DNA of 64,000 bases from Diploptera punctata (GCA_030220185.1 JASPKZ010004202.1:3211001-3275000), one strand, 5' to 3'; positions 1 to 10,502 are shown, numbered from the stretch's first letter. The notes: generated by a model not told the origin, from the sequence alone. Translations and numbers: made by a program.

Positions 1-129
1 AAAGGCGGCCGTCACACAGGACTGACAACCCGGCTGACATCAAGTGCCGATTCTCTAGAAAAGTGGGAGCCTTAACCTCCTACTACCCAAGGGCCTCCCG
101 AGGCCTGCAGTGGGATTGCTTTACTTTAC
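1..129 (+). mobile_element. SINE-C, 3' part (cut by window edge)
   Basis: Matches the 3' two fifths of the fuller copy at 59771-60062: AAAGGCGGCCGTCAC, then GACAACCCGGCTGACATC, ending GGGATTGCTTTACTTTAC. The tRNA-like head lies outside the window. A hairpin GGCCTC/GAGGCC sits near the 3' end. Confidence 0.8.
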
Positions 130-132
130 TGC

Positions 133-176
<44 letters not shown>
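130..176. repeat. (TTA)n microsatellite
   Basis: Uninterrupted TTA triplets directly after the SINE-C 3' end. Positions 177-495 hold no feature I recognise. Confidence 0.95.
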
Positions 177-495
177 GCAACTGATCTACGGTAGACTCCA
201 GAGAAAGTCTCTGGTCCTCCAGGTTGGGAGTTGATGCTATGGAGCAGCTCCTCATACATTGTAAAAAATGCTAAAAAACTAAAATATATAGCCTAGGATA
301 GGAAAGTGGTAGACCAAAGTCAACGTGGATAAAGGGGAATTCAAGACAACATGAAGAAGAGAAATATGACAGAAGCAGACACGAAAGACCGAGAAGTATG
401 GAAGAAAAATATTGTATATTTTAGTTGAGGATACGTGTGTAAATAACATAAACAATCCTGAAATAATAAAAAAAATGTTATTGCTGTTGTTGTTA

Positions 496-1094
496 TAGGA
501 ATTCAAATAAAGCAAGTGAAAGAAACTATATATTTGGGAATAATTATAGATAATATTGAAGGTATAGGCAATGAGAACATAAGGAAAAGAATTGAATTGA
601 GTAGAAACATAATATCATCGTTACATTCCATATGGTGGGATAAGCATATTTGGAAGACACCAAAAAACTTATTGATAAAACATTGGTGGAATCTGTTGCA
701 ATGTATGGAAGTGTAGTATGGACAATCAATAAATAGTACAAGAATCAACTAATAGCTCTAGAAATGGGTTATTGACGCCTGAAAGTCAAAATTAGAACAT
801 GTCGCAAATAAGGAAATTAGAAACATAATGGGAGGAGAATAAAGCATAACTGAAAAAAAAATGAGAAGGAATTATAATGGTTAGGACATATTTTAAGAAT
901 GGAAGATGAACAACTATATAAATGACAAGCGACCGGAAAGAAGAAAAAAGGGAGACCAAAATTAACATGGAAGGAAAGCATGAAGATAGCAGTGGAAGTA
1001 AGAGGTTTAAGCGTTGAAGATACCCAGGAACGTAGGCTTTCGATTTTTGGAACGGGAAGACGGTAGCAGCCGTAAAAAACTCGAAGATGTAGAA
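496..1094 (+). pseudogene. LINE2 fragment, C-terminal RT region, degenerate
   Basis: Broken reading frames give the usual post-RT pattern of RTE-like LINEs: an IQIKQVKETIYLGIIIDN segment, then MVRTYFKNGR and a basic end. The last 100 bases (GGAAAGCATGAAGATAGC ... CGGGAAGACGGTAGCAGC) recur at 18846-18973 and mark the 3' end of this subfamily. Many stops and frameshifts show it is dead. The following (ATT)n is its tail. Confidence 0.6.
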
Positions 1095-1096
1095 TT

Positions 1097-1097
<1 letters not shown>

Positions 1098-1144
<47 letters not shown>

Positions 1145-1155
1145 TATTATTATTA
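1098..1155. repeat. (ATT)n microsatellite, LINE tail
   Basis: ATT triplets between two LINE2 fragments; probably the 3' tail of the upstream LINE. Confidence 0.9.
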
Positions 1156-1456
1156 GCTGAAATGAAGATGTTGAGAGCAATAGCAGGACCCCAAAGAACC
1201 GATAAAAAGAAAAACGAAGATATAAGAACAGAACTTAATGTATTTAATCTCTGTGAAAGAATAAAATATTATCAAAATGCTTATCTTCAGCACGTATTAC
1301 GAATGAATGAACAGCGCATACCTAGAAGAATGTATAATTATAAACCAAAAGGGAGAAGAATGTTGGGAAGACCATTGAAGAGGTGGAAGGACCAATTCGA
1401 CCTATAATGAAATCGGAACCGGCCATTGGGCTTAATCCTTGTTGTTGATGATAATG
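1156..1456 (+). pseudogene. LINE2 C-terminal fragment
   Basis: An 80-codon open stretch (1162-1407) carries the LINE signature: AEMKMLRAIAGPQRTDKKK, then YLQHVLRMNEQRIPRRMYN and GRRMLGRPLKRW, ending with a stop. The 3' UTR (TGGGCTTAATCCTTGTTG, then GATGAT) resembles that of the copy ending near 41270. It is 5'-truncated, lacking the endonuclease and RT catalytic domains. Confidence 0.75.
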
Positions 1457-1522
<66 letters not shown>

Positions 1523-1524
1523 GT
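1457..1524. repeat. (ATT)n microsatellite, LINE tail
   Basis: About 22 ATT triplets between a LINE2 3' end and SINE-B. In one frame it reads as poly-Tyr, which is not coding. Confidence 0.95.
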
Positions 1525-1829
1525 TCCCGCGCTGTGCCCGAGTGGTTAAGGCAGGAAGCCTTGGCGCAGAGCTACGGGATTGCGCTGGTTCGAGTCTCCG
1601 TGGGGGAATAAATTTTCTCATGGTATTTCGGCCAGTAGGGGACCGATGCCCACCCAGCATCGTGATGCATTTGGGTAGCTACAATAAGTAGCGTGGGGGA
1701 CTCGATATGCTGACCACATGTCACCCTTACACTGGCTGATTATCATCTACCTCTGTGATTGACACATGTGGGTGTGAGGCCAGCGGCCGGCTGGTAGGCT
1801 ATATGCCTTGTAGGCCTGTCGCGCCAGGA
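1525..1829 (+). mobile_element. SINE-B (tRNA-derived, long-variable-arm type)
   Basis: The head reads like a Leu/Ser-type tRNA: CCCGAGTGGTTAAGGC as A box and GGTTCGAGTCTCC as B box, with a long arm between. The body matches copies at 41601-41952 (minus) and 42186-42526 (plus), including GGTATTTCGGCCAGTA and GATTGACACATGTGG. The 3' end diverges after GGCCAGCGGCCGGCTGG. Confidence 0.85.
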
Positions 1830-1831
1830 GT

Positions 1832-1871
<40 letters not shown>

Positions 1872-1892
1872 TATTATTATTATTATTATTAC
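1830..1892. repeat. (TTA)n microsatellite
   Basis: TTA runs after SINE-B. From 1893 to 2563 I recognise nothing; a 137-codon open frame at 2047-2460 has no family signature and starts with GTG. Confidence 0.9.
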
Positions 1893-2563
1893 ACCGGGTC
1901 GTGTTTCGAGTTGATTGGAATTGATTTCGAAGAGACATGTTCATTATTGTGAGATCAGGATTGAGTGTGGCATAAGAATCAGGCGGTAATAAACAGGCTG
2001 CGTGGGAAGGGGGGGGGCAAGTAATTGAAGTGTGTAATAGTGCGGGGTGAATTTCAATTGGGCAGGTGATGCCGAGCTGAAAAGGAACGCAGTTCTGATA
2101 AAGAAATTGGGAATATATATCAAGGGAAGGAAGGATGAAAGGAACTCAATTCTGCACAGGAGGTTAAACGCGCAAAGTTGGGGTTCCTCTCCTTATTTAC
2201 ATTCATATCAGGGGCGTGATGTTGACCCGCAAGAATGCGAAAGGAAAGGAGGTGGGGGTAGTTCTCCCTCATCAATATTCTCAGTGAATTGCTTTCTTTC
2301 GGTACTACAGGTTAATGGAATGAGTAGTACAACCCTAGAAAAGAATAAAGTCACTTCCTTTCTGAGTCTCAAGGACGTTTCAAATGAATCTCTTTATAAA
2401 GCGAATTTTTTTAAAATACAGAGTCGTGAGAAAAAACTGCAAATTGACTTTTTAGGATAAACTTATTCATTTGTAAACCATGGAAAAATATGAAGGGATT
2501 CTATGTCACCCGACATAAAATAAGGACAGCAAAAAACACACAATTTACTAATAAAATTAAAAT

Positions 2564-2660
2564 GACTATTTAACTCATGCCCCAAATGGGAGTCAATGTG
2601 ATTACATTACAATGATTTTTGATTTACAACCAATCACAGTCGTGTCTCGTCTAGAATTTA
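2564..2660 (-). repeat. P/U unit, terminal fragment of U
   Basis: Begins GACTATTTAACTCATGCC and continues through the AACCAATCACAGTCGTGT segment, as at the ends of the copies starting at 44015 and 44757, then breaks off before the next palindrome. Confidence 0.75.
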
Positions 2661-2671
2661 CCAACTAAAGT

Positions 2672-3387
2672 TTATCATAAGTAATGCCACGAGTGATTTC
2701 CAAATTATCGATAAATTCACGACTCACGAAGTGAGGAGTGAATTTGGAAATCAAGAGTGGCATTTGTTAGGACTATTTAACGAATAAAATTAAGCTGTTT
2801 ACTCACAAATCATTATTTAACTATAGTTATTTTAAAATATTTATATATTTAATGTAAACGGCGATGTTTGAAAACAAATGAGAAGCGATAGGTACGCTTC
2901 ATCTGCTTCTTTTGTTTATCACTGCAACCAGATCGTAATATTTATTGCCAAAGGAACGCAATATTGTAAGAATGCTCTCTAGTGGAGAAAAAATGAAACA
3001 CATCAACCTGAATATTAATTCATTTCTGATGTCGTATGATGTAAATATGACAATTATATTTTTCTGGATTGTTACCTGGGAAAAAAATACATTTAAGAAA
3101 GTGCAAACAGTGGTTTTTTTTGGTGGTATAATCAATTACTACAAATGTTTTTATATTAACTCCCGCATGCGGCATGTGTTGACATTCATGCACTATATAT
3201 ACAATCTGGTAGCCGTATTTCTCACGGGCTCAGTCACTGCAAAATAATGGTCAGACCTGTTCAGAATATTAAAAAGGAGGAGCCTTCTTTAATATGGTAA
3301 TTATAACACTGATAAATATTTGGTGAAACACGACTGTGATTGGTAGTAAAACAGAAATCATTGAAACGTGATTGGCCATTGAGTCCC
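2672..3387 (+). repeat. P/U unit copy A, left part (interrupted)
   Basis: Palindromic module P (CATAAGTAATGCCACGAG ... GAGTGGCATTTGTTAG, with part of its inner arm deleted) runs into U, which starts GACTATTTAAC at 2771. U continues to GCCATTGAGTCCC, where a Jockey-like element is inserted. The last 23 bases of U resume at 6042-6064. U has no conserved reading frame among its copies. Confidence 0.85.
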
Positions 3388-3705
3388 TGACTGACTGATT
3401 GTTGACGGTGACATTGCACCGTCCAGTGTGCTGCATACTGTTTCCCACTGGGATAAACTTGGCAGCAAATTCCTTTTTGGCTATCAAGTAGTGGTTGTGG
3501 ATTATGTAACCTCAGCCTTTGGTGACATGTATTTTACCTAACGGGTCTATACCAGAATAATAGTGCAAACCACTATACTTGTAAGAAGGCATCATAATCT
3601 ACGCCGCCGGCAAGCAGAGAGTCCGAAAGCCGGACAGCGTAGAGTGACCCACACTTCTCAAAGCGAGTGATCTCGCACTATTATGTGGATGGTCTCTCCT
3701 TTTGA

Positions 3706-3732
3706 GGTTAACCTGTAAAACACAGGTTAACC
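3706..3732 (-). other. 3' region hairpin 1 of the Gag-only element
   Basis: GGTTAACCTGT pairs with ACAGGTTAACC over 11 bp with a 5-base loop. The same place in copy 2 (45992-46016) keeps a hairpin with the pair changed from G-C to T-A in one position. Confidence 0.6.
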
Positions 3733-3936
3733 AGTCGGCTCATGAAGATGAAACGCTCCATGGGACTAGACAGTTCAGCCAATAAAGGCTGAACATCCCG
3801 GAGAATTTCCTCCCCACGAGCACTTAAGCTACCTGTTAGCAATTGCTGGCCCTTAACTTTAGCAGTGCTATTCTCTTGGGTTGTTTCTGGAAGCAGTACC
3901 AGTCTTTAGGGCTTGGGTGAAGGAAACTCTTGGATC

Positions 3937-3959
3937 GACCTTCACAGAAAGTGAAGGTC
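3937..3959 (-). other. 3' region hairpin 2 of the Gag-only element
   Basis: GACCTTCAC pairs with GTGAAGGTC over 9 bp, loop AGAAA. In copy 2 (46221-46244) the stem is GGACTTTCAC/GTGAAAGTCC, so a C-G pair has become T-A. It lies just after the ORF1 stop on the coding strand. Confidence 0.65.
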
Positions 3960-3998
3960 TTTCTTTGAGTTGTAGTTGCTGTTGGATTTAGAACAGGA

Positions 3999-5048
3999 TC
4001 ACTTGTGGATGGTTTCTCTTTTTTGATTTGGGATGGGTTTAGCTACCCTGCTATAAGCTTCAAGGGCCGCCTTGAAAGCAGGGCAGCCTCTATAGGACGC
4101 CGGGTGACCGGACTCCTTGCAATTTGCACATTTCAGCAAGGTTGTGTCTCTCCGCGCTTCGGCCTTTAGGGTACAGTCCTTGTGCCCGTGAGGCCCAGCG
4201 CAGATAACACAGCGAGGAGCCCGATTACAGGCAGGGAAAGTATGATTAAAAGACTGGCACCGGTAACACTGCTTAAGTCCAGCCCTGGGTCTATACGGCT
4301 CTATGGCTACAACAGTGTATAAGAGACGCTTTAAATCATAAATTTCCAACGCTTTGCTATTGCGTTCTAATTCCAAGATATATATAGGAAGGGGTATGGC
4401 CAAATCATTTTCGGTTTTTTTGATCTGTTTAACATCTTTGACAGGGAAACCCAACGCGAGGATTTCCTCTTTAATTTCGTCTGGGTCTACAGTTGCAGGC
4501 AGTCTCTTTAACACCACCTTCAAAGGAAGATCCCTCTTCAGTAGAAAAGTATAGTATTCCCTATTTAGGGAATTAAAATACTCCTTCAACTTGAAGAAAT
4601 CTTCCAATGAACGTGCATAGTAGCGTATTCCTTCAGGAATACTGACACACTTTAGTTGGTCGCCAATTAGTGATTTCAACTCTTTGTTTATTCGGAACAA
4701 ATTCCCGTGACCAATAAGAGTAATTGGTGGGGGTCTTTGCTCCGATTGGACAGCATTACCTGAAGGAGTAGCTGTAGGTGTAGCCATAGTAGGACCAGTA
4801 GCTTGAGGAGGGACCATCTCTGAGGATGTTCCTGCAGTGGAATTTGGAATGTCAGTTAAAACTGAAAATTTATTGTTTGTAGGCACTGCAGGAACCTCAA
4901 CTCGTGATTCCTGCGTCTCTGTAGATCGATCAATTGGAAATATAGGTTCAAATCCTTTAGTGGGTTTGCCCAATGGTATGGGTTCTTGTGGTTTGGAAGA
5001 ATCAACTTTTGTTTTCTTAACGACTAATGTCGGTACTTTTTGTTTTGT
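3999..5048 (-). pseudogene. Jockey-like ORF1 (Gag), C-terminal segment with zinc knuckles
   Basis: Open frame of about 350 codons. From N to C: a Pro/Thr/Ser-rich linker; a region like the PRE_C2HC domain that precedes zinc fingers in Jockey/X-element Gag (DLPLKVVLKRLPATVD ... ILELERNSKALEIYDLKRL); then three Cys/His knuckles, CYRCQSFNHTFPAC (CX2CX4HX4C), CVICAGPHGHKDC and CANCKESGHPASYRGC. These bind nucleic acid and package the element RNA. The frame is open upstream to an A-rich run near 5051-5059, where it must join the N-terminal segment by a shift. Either a one-base indel inactivated it or slippage joins the frames. Family assignment is firm; activity is not shown. Confidence 0.8.
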
Positions 5049-5572
5049 TTTTTTTTGTTTTTCCGTTTAGGAGATTTTCCACCAGCAGTTGACTGGTCGT
5101 CAGTGAGCATTTGCTCCTCAGTGGTCATCTGCTCACTGGTGTCCATATCACTGCTAGTTGAAGGAATTTCTTCTACATTGCTATATGCTTGGCGATTTGA
5201 GGAGGAATAGAAGAGCGCAGTAGTGCGAATCTCTAATAAATCTCCTTTCAATTCGTTAAGCATAGCTTCAAACGTTTGTTGGCCTGGTTCGTTATCATTT
5301 ATCAATTTATTTAGTCGATCCAACGCAGAAGACGCGAAATCACGAGCTTCTTCGGACCTCTCATAGTCCTGGAAAGTACCCATGAAATTTATAAGTAACA
5401 AGAAGGTTCCACTAAGAGTGGACAGCAATCCTTTTAATTCGGGTTTTTTGTCATATCCATACTTGTGGACGAATGCTTCAAATTTGTTCGCGGAGTCTTC
5501 CCAGAGTATGAGAGGTCCGACATCCTCAATTTCTGGATCCATAGACCCGCAAGACTTTGGCATAGTAGCCAT
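5024..5572 (-). pseudogene. Jockey-like ORF1 (Gag), N-terminal segment
   Basis: Starts at ATG 5572 (MATMPKSCGSMDPEIED) and runs about 182 codons, ending in a Lys-rich stretch KSPKRKNKKKQNKK and a stop. It is acidic early and Ser/Thr-rich in the middle. Together with the downstream segment in the next frame, the total is about 525 codons, the usual size of a Jockey ORF1. An upstream in-frame TTG at 5590 is not a likely start. Confidence 0.7.
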
Positions 5573-6028
5573 TATGCTTGGTAATACCAAGTCTTAGTTC
5601 TGGACACTATACACAAAGCACTAAACACTTGTCACCAAAGAATAAGATCACACAGCACAATCATATTTATTGAATCCACTCCACTTACCTTGATAGCACA
5701 GCACTCGAATTAGATGTACAACAACACAAAAGATCACGAGGATCAGCCCGTGTAGGGCCACGCCCTAGCAAGGAATTTGCTGACCAGCTGTAGTTGCGCG
5801 GATCTGATTGGCCGAGACGAAAACTGGAAAAATAGATGCAGCCAATCACAGCACACAAAAGACTACAAGTCAAACGTGAACAATTTAATAATTGTCGATT
5901 GCAGTAGTGCGTCTAGGATGCCGTGATGAACAGCAGTAGACGTTCAGTAAAGGCAGGATCCATAGCGGCTTGATGTATCATAACCCAATGTTTCATGATG
6001 TTATCAGCACCAGCTCTGATTCCAGTAT

Positions 6029-6064
6029 GCCATTGAGTCCCATTTGGGGCATGAGTTAAATAGT
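6029..6064 (+). repeat. P/U unit copy A, right end
   Basis: The second 13-bp duplication copy and the end of U: CATTTGGGGCATGAG, then GTTAAATAGTC, the inverted copy of GACTATTTAAC at 2771. Confidence 0.85.
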
Positions 6065-6590
6065 CCTAATAAAGAAAGCACCTCCTTTTTAACATTCTGA
6101 ATATGTAATAGCATTATTTTGCAGTGACTGACCCACTAAGAAATACGGCTACCAGATTGTATATATAGTGCATGAATGTCAACACATACCGCATGCGGGA
6201 GTTAATATAAAAACATTTGTAGCAATTGATTATACCACCAAAAAAATAAACCACTGCTTGCACTTTCTTAAATGTATTTTTCCCAGAAAAATATAATTGT
6301 CATATTTATATCATAGGACATTAAAAAAATGAATTAATATACAGTTTGATATGTTTCATTTTTACTCCACTAGAGTGCTTTCTTACAATATTGCTTTCCT
6401 TTGGCAATAAATAATATGATCAGGTTGCAGTGACTAACAAAAGAAGCAAATGAAGCGTACGAATCGTTTCTCATTTGTTTTCAAACGTCGCCGTTTACTT
6501 TAAATATATAAATATTTTAAAATAACTATAGTTAAATAACGTGAATTTATCGATGATTTGGAAATCACTCGTGGCATTACTTATGAATAG
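6065..6590 (-). repeat. P/U unit copy B
   Basis: Minus-oriented U directly abutting the end of copy A, lacking its terminal ~90 bases, followed by half of P (GGAAATCACTCGTGGCATTA). Copies A and B are tail to tail. Confidence 0.8.
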
Positions 6591-6699
6591 TATATCATCT
6601 CGCCTCATACACACCGTGTTTTTCACAACACTGGACCGCAGTTTCAGGAACAGTTGTTTCTATATTCAGCCATCTTTTGTAGAAGAAAATATTGAATTT

Positions 6700-6950
6700 A
6701 AATACTACAGTGTTTGATAGTCCCTGAAATGACTGGAAAGTAGGTTCCATGTTCTAGTCACAGATATCGTGTAAGATTAAGACTTTAAACATATCCTGTG
6801 CTGTGGTATAGAAAGTAAACAAGTATCTTGTGATCTTCTTCCTAAATTGTAATGAGCCGATAAATTTTGAAAACGCGTTGATAAATAAGTTGGTAAATGT
6901 GTGTAAAGAATTTGGAATAGTAAAACATTAGAATTCCTGTCATCTTTGTA
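6700..6950 (-). pseudogene. CR1-like LINE fragment
   Basis: Nucleotide match to the coding region at 50230-50450: GATAGTCCCTGAAATGAC, CTTCCTAAATTGTAATGAG and GATAAATTTTGAAAACG. That region encodes the post-RT end of a CR1/Kiri-like LINE. Only about 250 bases remain. Confidence 0.7.
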
Positions 6951-7059
6951 TATTCCCTTGACCGCAGTTGTTACCTACATATTCTTCAAGTTACTAATCA
7001 TTAAAGCTAGGATTCTTATGTAGGCTACTAAAATTTAAGATTGCAACATAGTATAATGA

Positions 7060-7600
7060 GAAGTTATATTTGTGACTATATTTTTTTTTCACACACAAAC
7101 AGTTGAATAGTATAATGAGAAGTTAGACTTCTGACTGTCTTTTGTTTTGGTTTCACACACAAATAGTTGAGAAGTTAGACTTCTAACGTCTTTTGTTTTT
7201 TTTTCACACACAAACAGTTGAGAAGTTAGGCTACTGTCTTTTGTTTTGATTGGTGTAATGAGGAGTTGGACTTCTAACTTTCTTTTGTTTTGGTTTCACA
7301 CACAAACAGTTGAATAGTATAATGAGAAGTTAGACTCCTGACTGTCTTTTGTTTTGGTTTCACACACAAATAGTTGAGAAGTTAGACTTCTGACGTCTTT
7401 TGTTTTTTTTCACACACAAACAGTTGAGAAGTTAGACTTCTAACTGTCCTTTGTTTTGATTGGTGTAATGAGGAGTTGGACTTCTAACTTTCTTTTGTTT
7501 TGGTTTCACACACAAACAGTTGAATAGTATAATGATAATTTAGACTTCTGACTGTCTTTTGTTTTGGTTTCTCACATAAACAGTTGAATAATATTTACTA
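7060..7600. repeat. Complex minisatellite, ~208 bp higher-order unit
   Basis: Short units built on GAAGTTAGACTTCT, CTTTTGTTTTGGTTT and CACACACAAACAGTTGA. TATAATGAGAAGTTAG recurs at 7111 and 7318, with a variant at 7528, giving a higher-order period of 207-210 bases. Positions 7601-8274 hold nothing else I recognise. Confidence 0.85.
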
Positions 7601-8274
7601 TCTGCACTGCAATGTTATCTTTTATTACATGAAAATTGTAACCTTACTAATCATGTTCTGCAATAATAACACTATAATTTTTTTTATCTTTAGTAATATT
7701 ATCCATTTACCTGCGGAATAATCCGTGAAATTTAAATTGTTACTCTTCACAAAAACGTGAGCAACATCTTGAAATTGCTTTTGATGTGTGTTGAGCAATA
7801 AGCATTTCATGGTGATATCATTAAAGTCTCGTATTATAGCAGTTGGTTAAGTAATGGTGAGATGTTTTTTTTATTTTGCAGAAGACGTTCATTACCAGTG
7901 ATAATCACAGCGCCATCTGCATAACAAATTACAGTCATATTCTTGTGTCCTACATTGTGCTAGCCATTTGTTTTTCATTCCCTTAACATTTCTGAATATT
8001 ATGACATTCAGATTAATGTGGTCGATACTGAACCAGACGATGGTTTTGTAACAATTGCCGAGGATATTAAAAGTAGTAGAAACTACCGTATATTTCTGAA
8101 TGTAAAGTGAATTTTAAACCGCATTACAGGGTCCTCAAAATCGGAATGCTTCTTGTGGTCACATAAAAATTAAAAACAAACTAGGCTTATTGTAACGCTC
8201 CATTGTCGGATATTGGTTTCTGTTTCACCAAACATACGATTAGCATATCAGTTTCCATATTTTTCGGCGTGAAA

Positions 8275-8620
8275 GATACATTTTTGAGTGATAGTGCGTT
8301 TGACGACCATGATTGAAAGTTCAACTTTACATTTCGGGGTTGCCAACCTAAATAACTATACTGTAGTATTACATATTACAAACCACGTGTGGGAAGTAAA
8401 ACCACTGCCCTTTATGTATACTATGTAGAATGTATTACAAAAAAATATGCGAAAGGTAGTGTTAATATACATTATAAGAAACAAATCACTGCGTATTAAA
8501 TGAACTGGAATTTATTTGAAACAATATAAAACAATAAATTCGTACTTAGACATTTCCTCGCTTCTGTAAAAACCACTTCCCAACATCGCACCGTAATATA
8601 GGCTACCTTTTCTTTTTAAA
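8275..8620 (+). repeat. Unclassified interspersed repeat R1
   Basis: Shares long stretches, in inverted order, with 18640-19900: TTGAAAGTTCAACTTT, GGTTGCCAACCTAAATAAC, the CACTGCC/TATACTATG region and ACCACTTCCCAACATCGCA. No coding signature. Positions 8621-9059 hold nothing I recognise. Confidence 0.65.
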
Positions 8621-9059
8621 CTCGCATTGAATTACAAGTAACCTAAATAGAAACTAACTAACTAACGTACTCGCTTCTGGCTTCTTACTAATTTTTCTCT
8701 TAGCTTCTAGAATTAATTCCTTACTTTTGAGTTATGAAAGTATTTTATATTAAAATTCTAGAACAAACTGAAAGAGAAGTTCTGTATTGTTTGGCAATAT
8801 CTTGATTGGTTTACGATTATGATAAATATACATTTATTTCCAATGAAAAATGTGTTCTACTTTTCATTATGAATAGAAAATTATTAATAATAGCCTTTAT
8901 TAATGTGCTGCTACTCGTTTGAGAATATTCAATAAAATATTATAGAAAATGTTTGTAACATACTTTTAAAATATAGAATTAATTTTACAACCAATTCTCA
9001 TTAATAAATTATAAACCCGAAGTAACCCATAACCTCCCAATTTTAGTAAGATTTCTGCT

Positions 9060-9610
9060 AAAATTACACAGGTCAATATGATTTTTGTCTTATGAGCACC
9101 AATAGTTGTATTTAATGCAGTTTTTTTATCGTGTTTTCAAATATGTATTCGGAATTTCTCCATCACCCACAGTTTTTTATTTCAATTTCAATTAATGGAT
9201 TTAAATAATTATTTTTTTAATAAACGTTTTTTCGTCCATTTGTCCACTGTAAAATAAAACCAAATGAGCTAACTCAGGAGTTTTAAGCTATGGAAAAGAG
9301 ATATCAAGGCAAATGGAATCCTAATATGCTGGCCGATTATTGTTGGACCATCAAGAGGTATGCCCCACAGGCGAAATAAAGCAGATAATCGTCATTTATT
9401 ACTTTCTAGGGTGAGTCCGAATGTTCGAATATTCGAATATTGTGTAGTTACGAATGTAGAAAATATTAAAGTGTTTGAAATTATAAATGCCTGTCACTCG
9501 GAAACTTTGCGATATCATATTTGAAGTCCGGAGAAAAAAATTCTATCAGAATCACATATTTTTTCTTTCTGAGACAAAAAAAAATCTTTTTTGTTGCTCA
9601 GTGTAATTGA
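9060..9610 (+). pseudogene. Decayed copy of a protein-coding repeat (NLGAVSDEHGE family)
   Basis: Homologous to the better copy at 11740-12290 in inverse orientation. The frame MEKRYQGKWNPNMLADYCW is readable at 9291-9348 and then meets stops. Part of the exon upstream is replaced by unrelated sequence. The flanking 3' UTR (CTTTCTGAGACAAAAAAAAA region) is shared. Confidence 0.7.
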
Positions 9611-10044
9611 TCCTGTTACATTAGCTTTAACATGAACCTTAGGAAATCATAAGTGAACAGAAAAATATAGATATATTTACCAAAAATGCTATTATTATTC
9701 TAAAAAAACTGTAAATAAATCATTTAAAAAAGTTACATTATTACTGTCATGTAAATACTGTATGTAATCCCAACCAATAATGGCAAAGACGGAATTTTAA
9801 AGTAATTAATTTTAATGACACTATGATGATGATAATGATGATGAAATATCAATCCTCTGTGCAAAGAAGATAGAGGTCCCTACTTGAGTAAAGCGGAGTT
9901 GGGTGTAGCGGGGCGCGACGCGGCGCAGAAGTTGTCCGGGTTATCCAATTCACAAAGTCAGAAGTTGTATTATTTCCCTGTAGTTTAAATTAAATGAGAG
10001 ATTTGGCACTGGATTTTAGTTCCTAGCAGTTAAAAGCGGGCAGC

Positions 10045-10230
10045 TTATTTTTTTAATACGGCCTTGATACATCACAACGCTTCTCTAGGAGACATTTCAA
10101 AGTAGGTTTCGGCATGCTATGGATGAAAGGTCCCTTGTCAGAGTTGGAAATTAGGTGATGATGGAAATTATGCTTCCTGAAATCGGTACAGTGAAAATCA
10201 GAGGTTTTATGATGTGAGATGTAAAAATAT
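10045..10230 (+). repeat. Unclassified repeat R3
   Basis: Matches 60115-60240: TACATCACAACGCTTCT, GGAGACATTTCAAAGTAGG and CCCTTGTCAGAG. Its last part (AAATCGGTACAGTGAAAATC) resembles arms of the foldback family. Positions 9611-10044 hold nothing I recognise. Confidence 0.6.
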
Positions 10231-10502
10231 CAGATTCATTTGTTTAACCATAAACAATTGAATTATTGTTATAATTTATTTTCATTGTTATTAGCATTTT
10301 ACTCGTAAAGTGGTTAAAATGAATTTATATCATAAAGTTGCATTTTTTTAAACTACTGCTTTGATAATAGTAATAATAATAACCTATAATCTGATTAAAT
10401 AAATGGTTTCTTAGTAAAGAAAGTGCAAATTACATAAAATTATACTAATATACCCACAAAATGGTTATATATTATACTGTCTAAAGAAACGTCTACTGAC
10501 AT

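Larger units (their letters stand above)
3388..6028 (-). mobile_element. Gag-only Jockey-like non-LTR element, copy 1
   Basis: A 2.6 kb insertion flanked by a perfect 13-bp duplication GCCATTGAGTCCC (3375-3387 and 6029-6041). The intact target occurs in other P/U units. On the minus strand it has a leader of about 450 bases, an ORF1 (5572 to 3999, one frame break), about 610 bases of 3' region with hairpins, and a short GTCA-type tail. There is no room for an endonuclease/RT ORF2 between the ORF1 stop and the 3' end. Jockey-clade elements normally carry both ORFs; HeT-A of Drosophila is the known Gag-only precedent. Mobilisation in trans by an autonomous Jockey is inferred. Confidence 0.85.

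Noticed and set aside
1540..1610. Functional tRNA-Leu/Ser gene
   Set aside because: The boxes are good, but the same sequence recurs at 41870-41950 and 42190-42270 with a common downstream body and TSDs, so it is a SINE head.
1426..1611. Poly-Tyr, poly-Asn, poly-Leu and poly-Ile open frames
   Set aside because: They are readings through (ATT)n or (AAT)n microsatellites and SINE heads, not genes. The same applies near 11036-11239 and 20900-21088.
2047..2460. 137-codon open frame
   Set aside because: It begins with GTG, has no recognisable domain, and no match elsewhere in the window; chance openness is likely.
2945..3247. 100-codon frame within U of the P/U unit
   Set aside because: Starts with TTG, and other U copies break the frame; no pattern of coding constraint.
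4354..5070. Plus-strand open frames opposite the Gag ORF1
   Set aside because: They are antisense shadows of the minus-strand ORF1.
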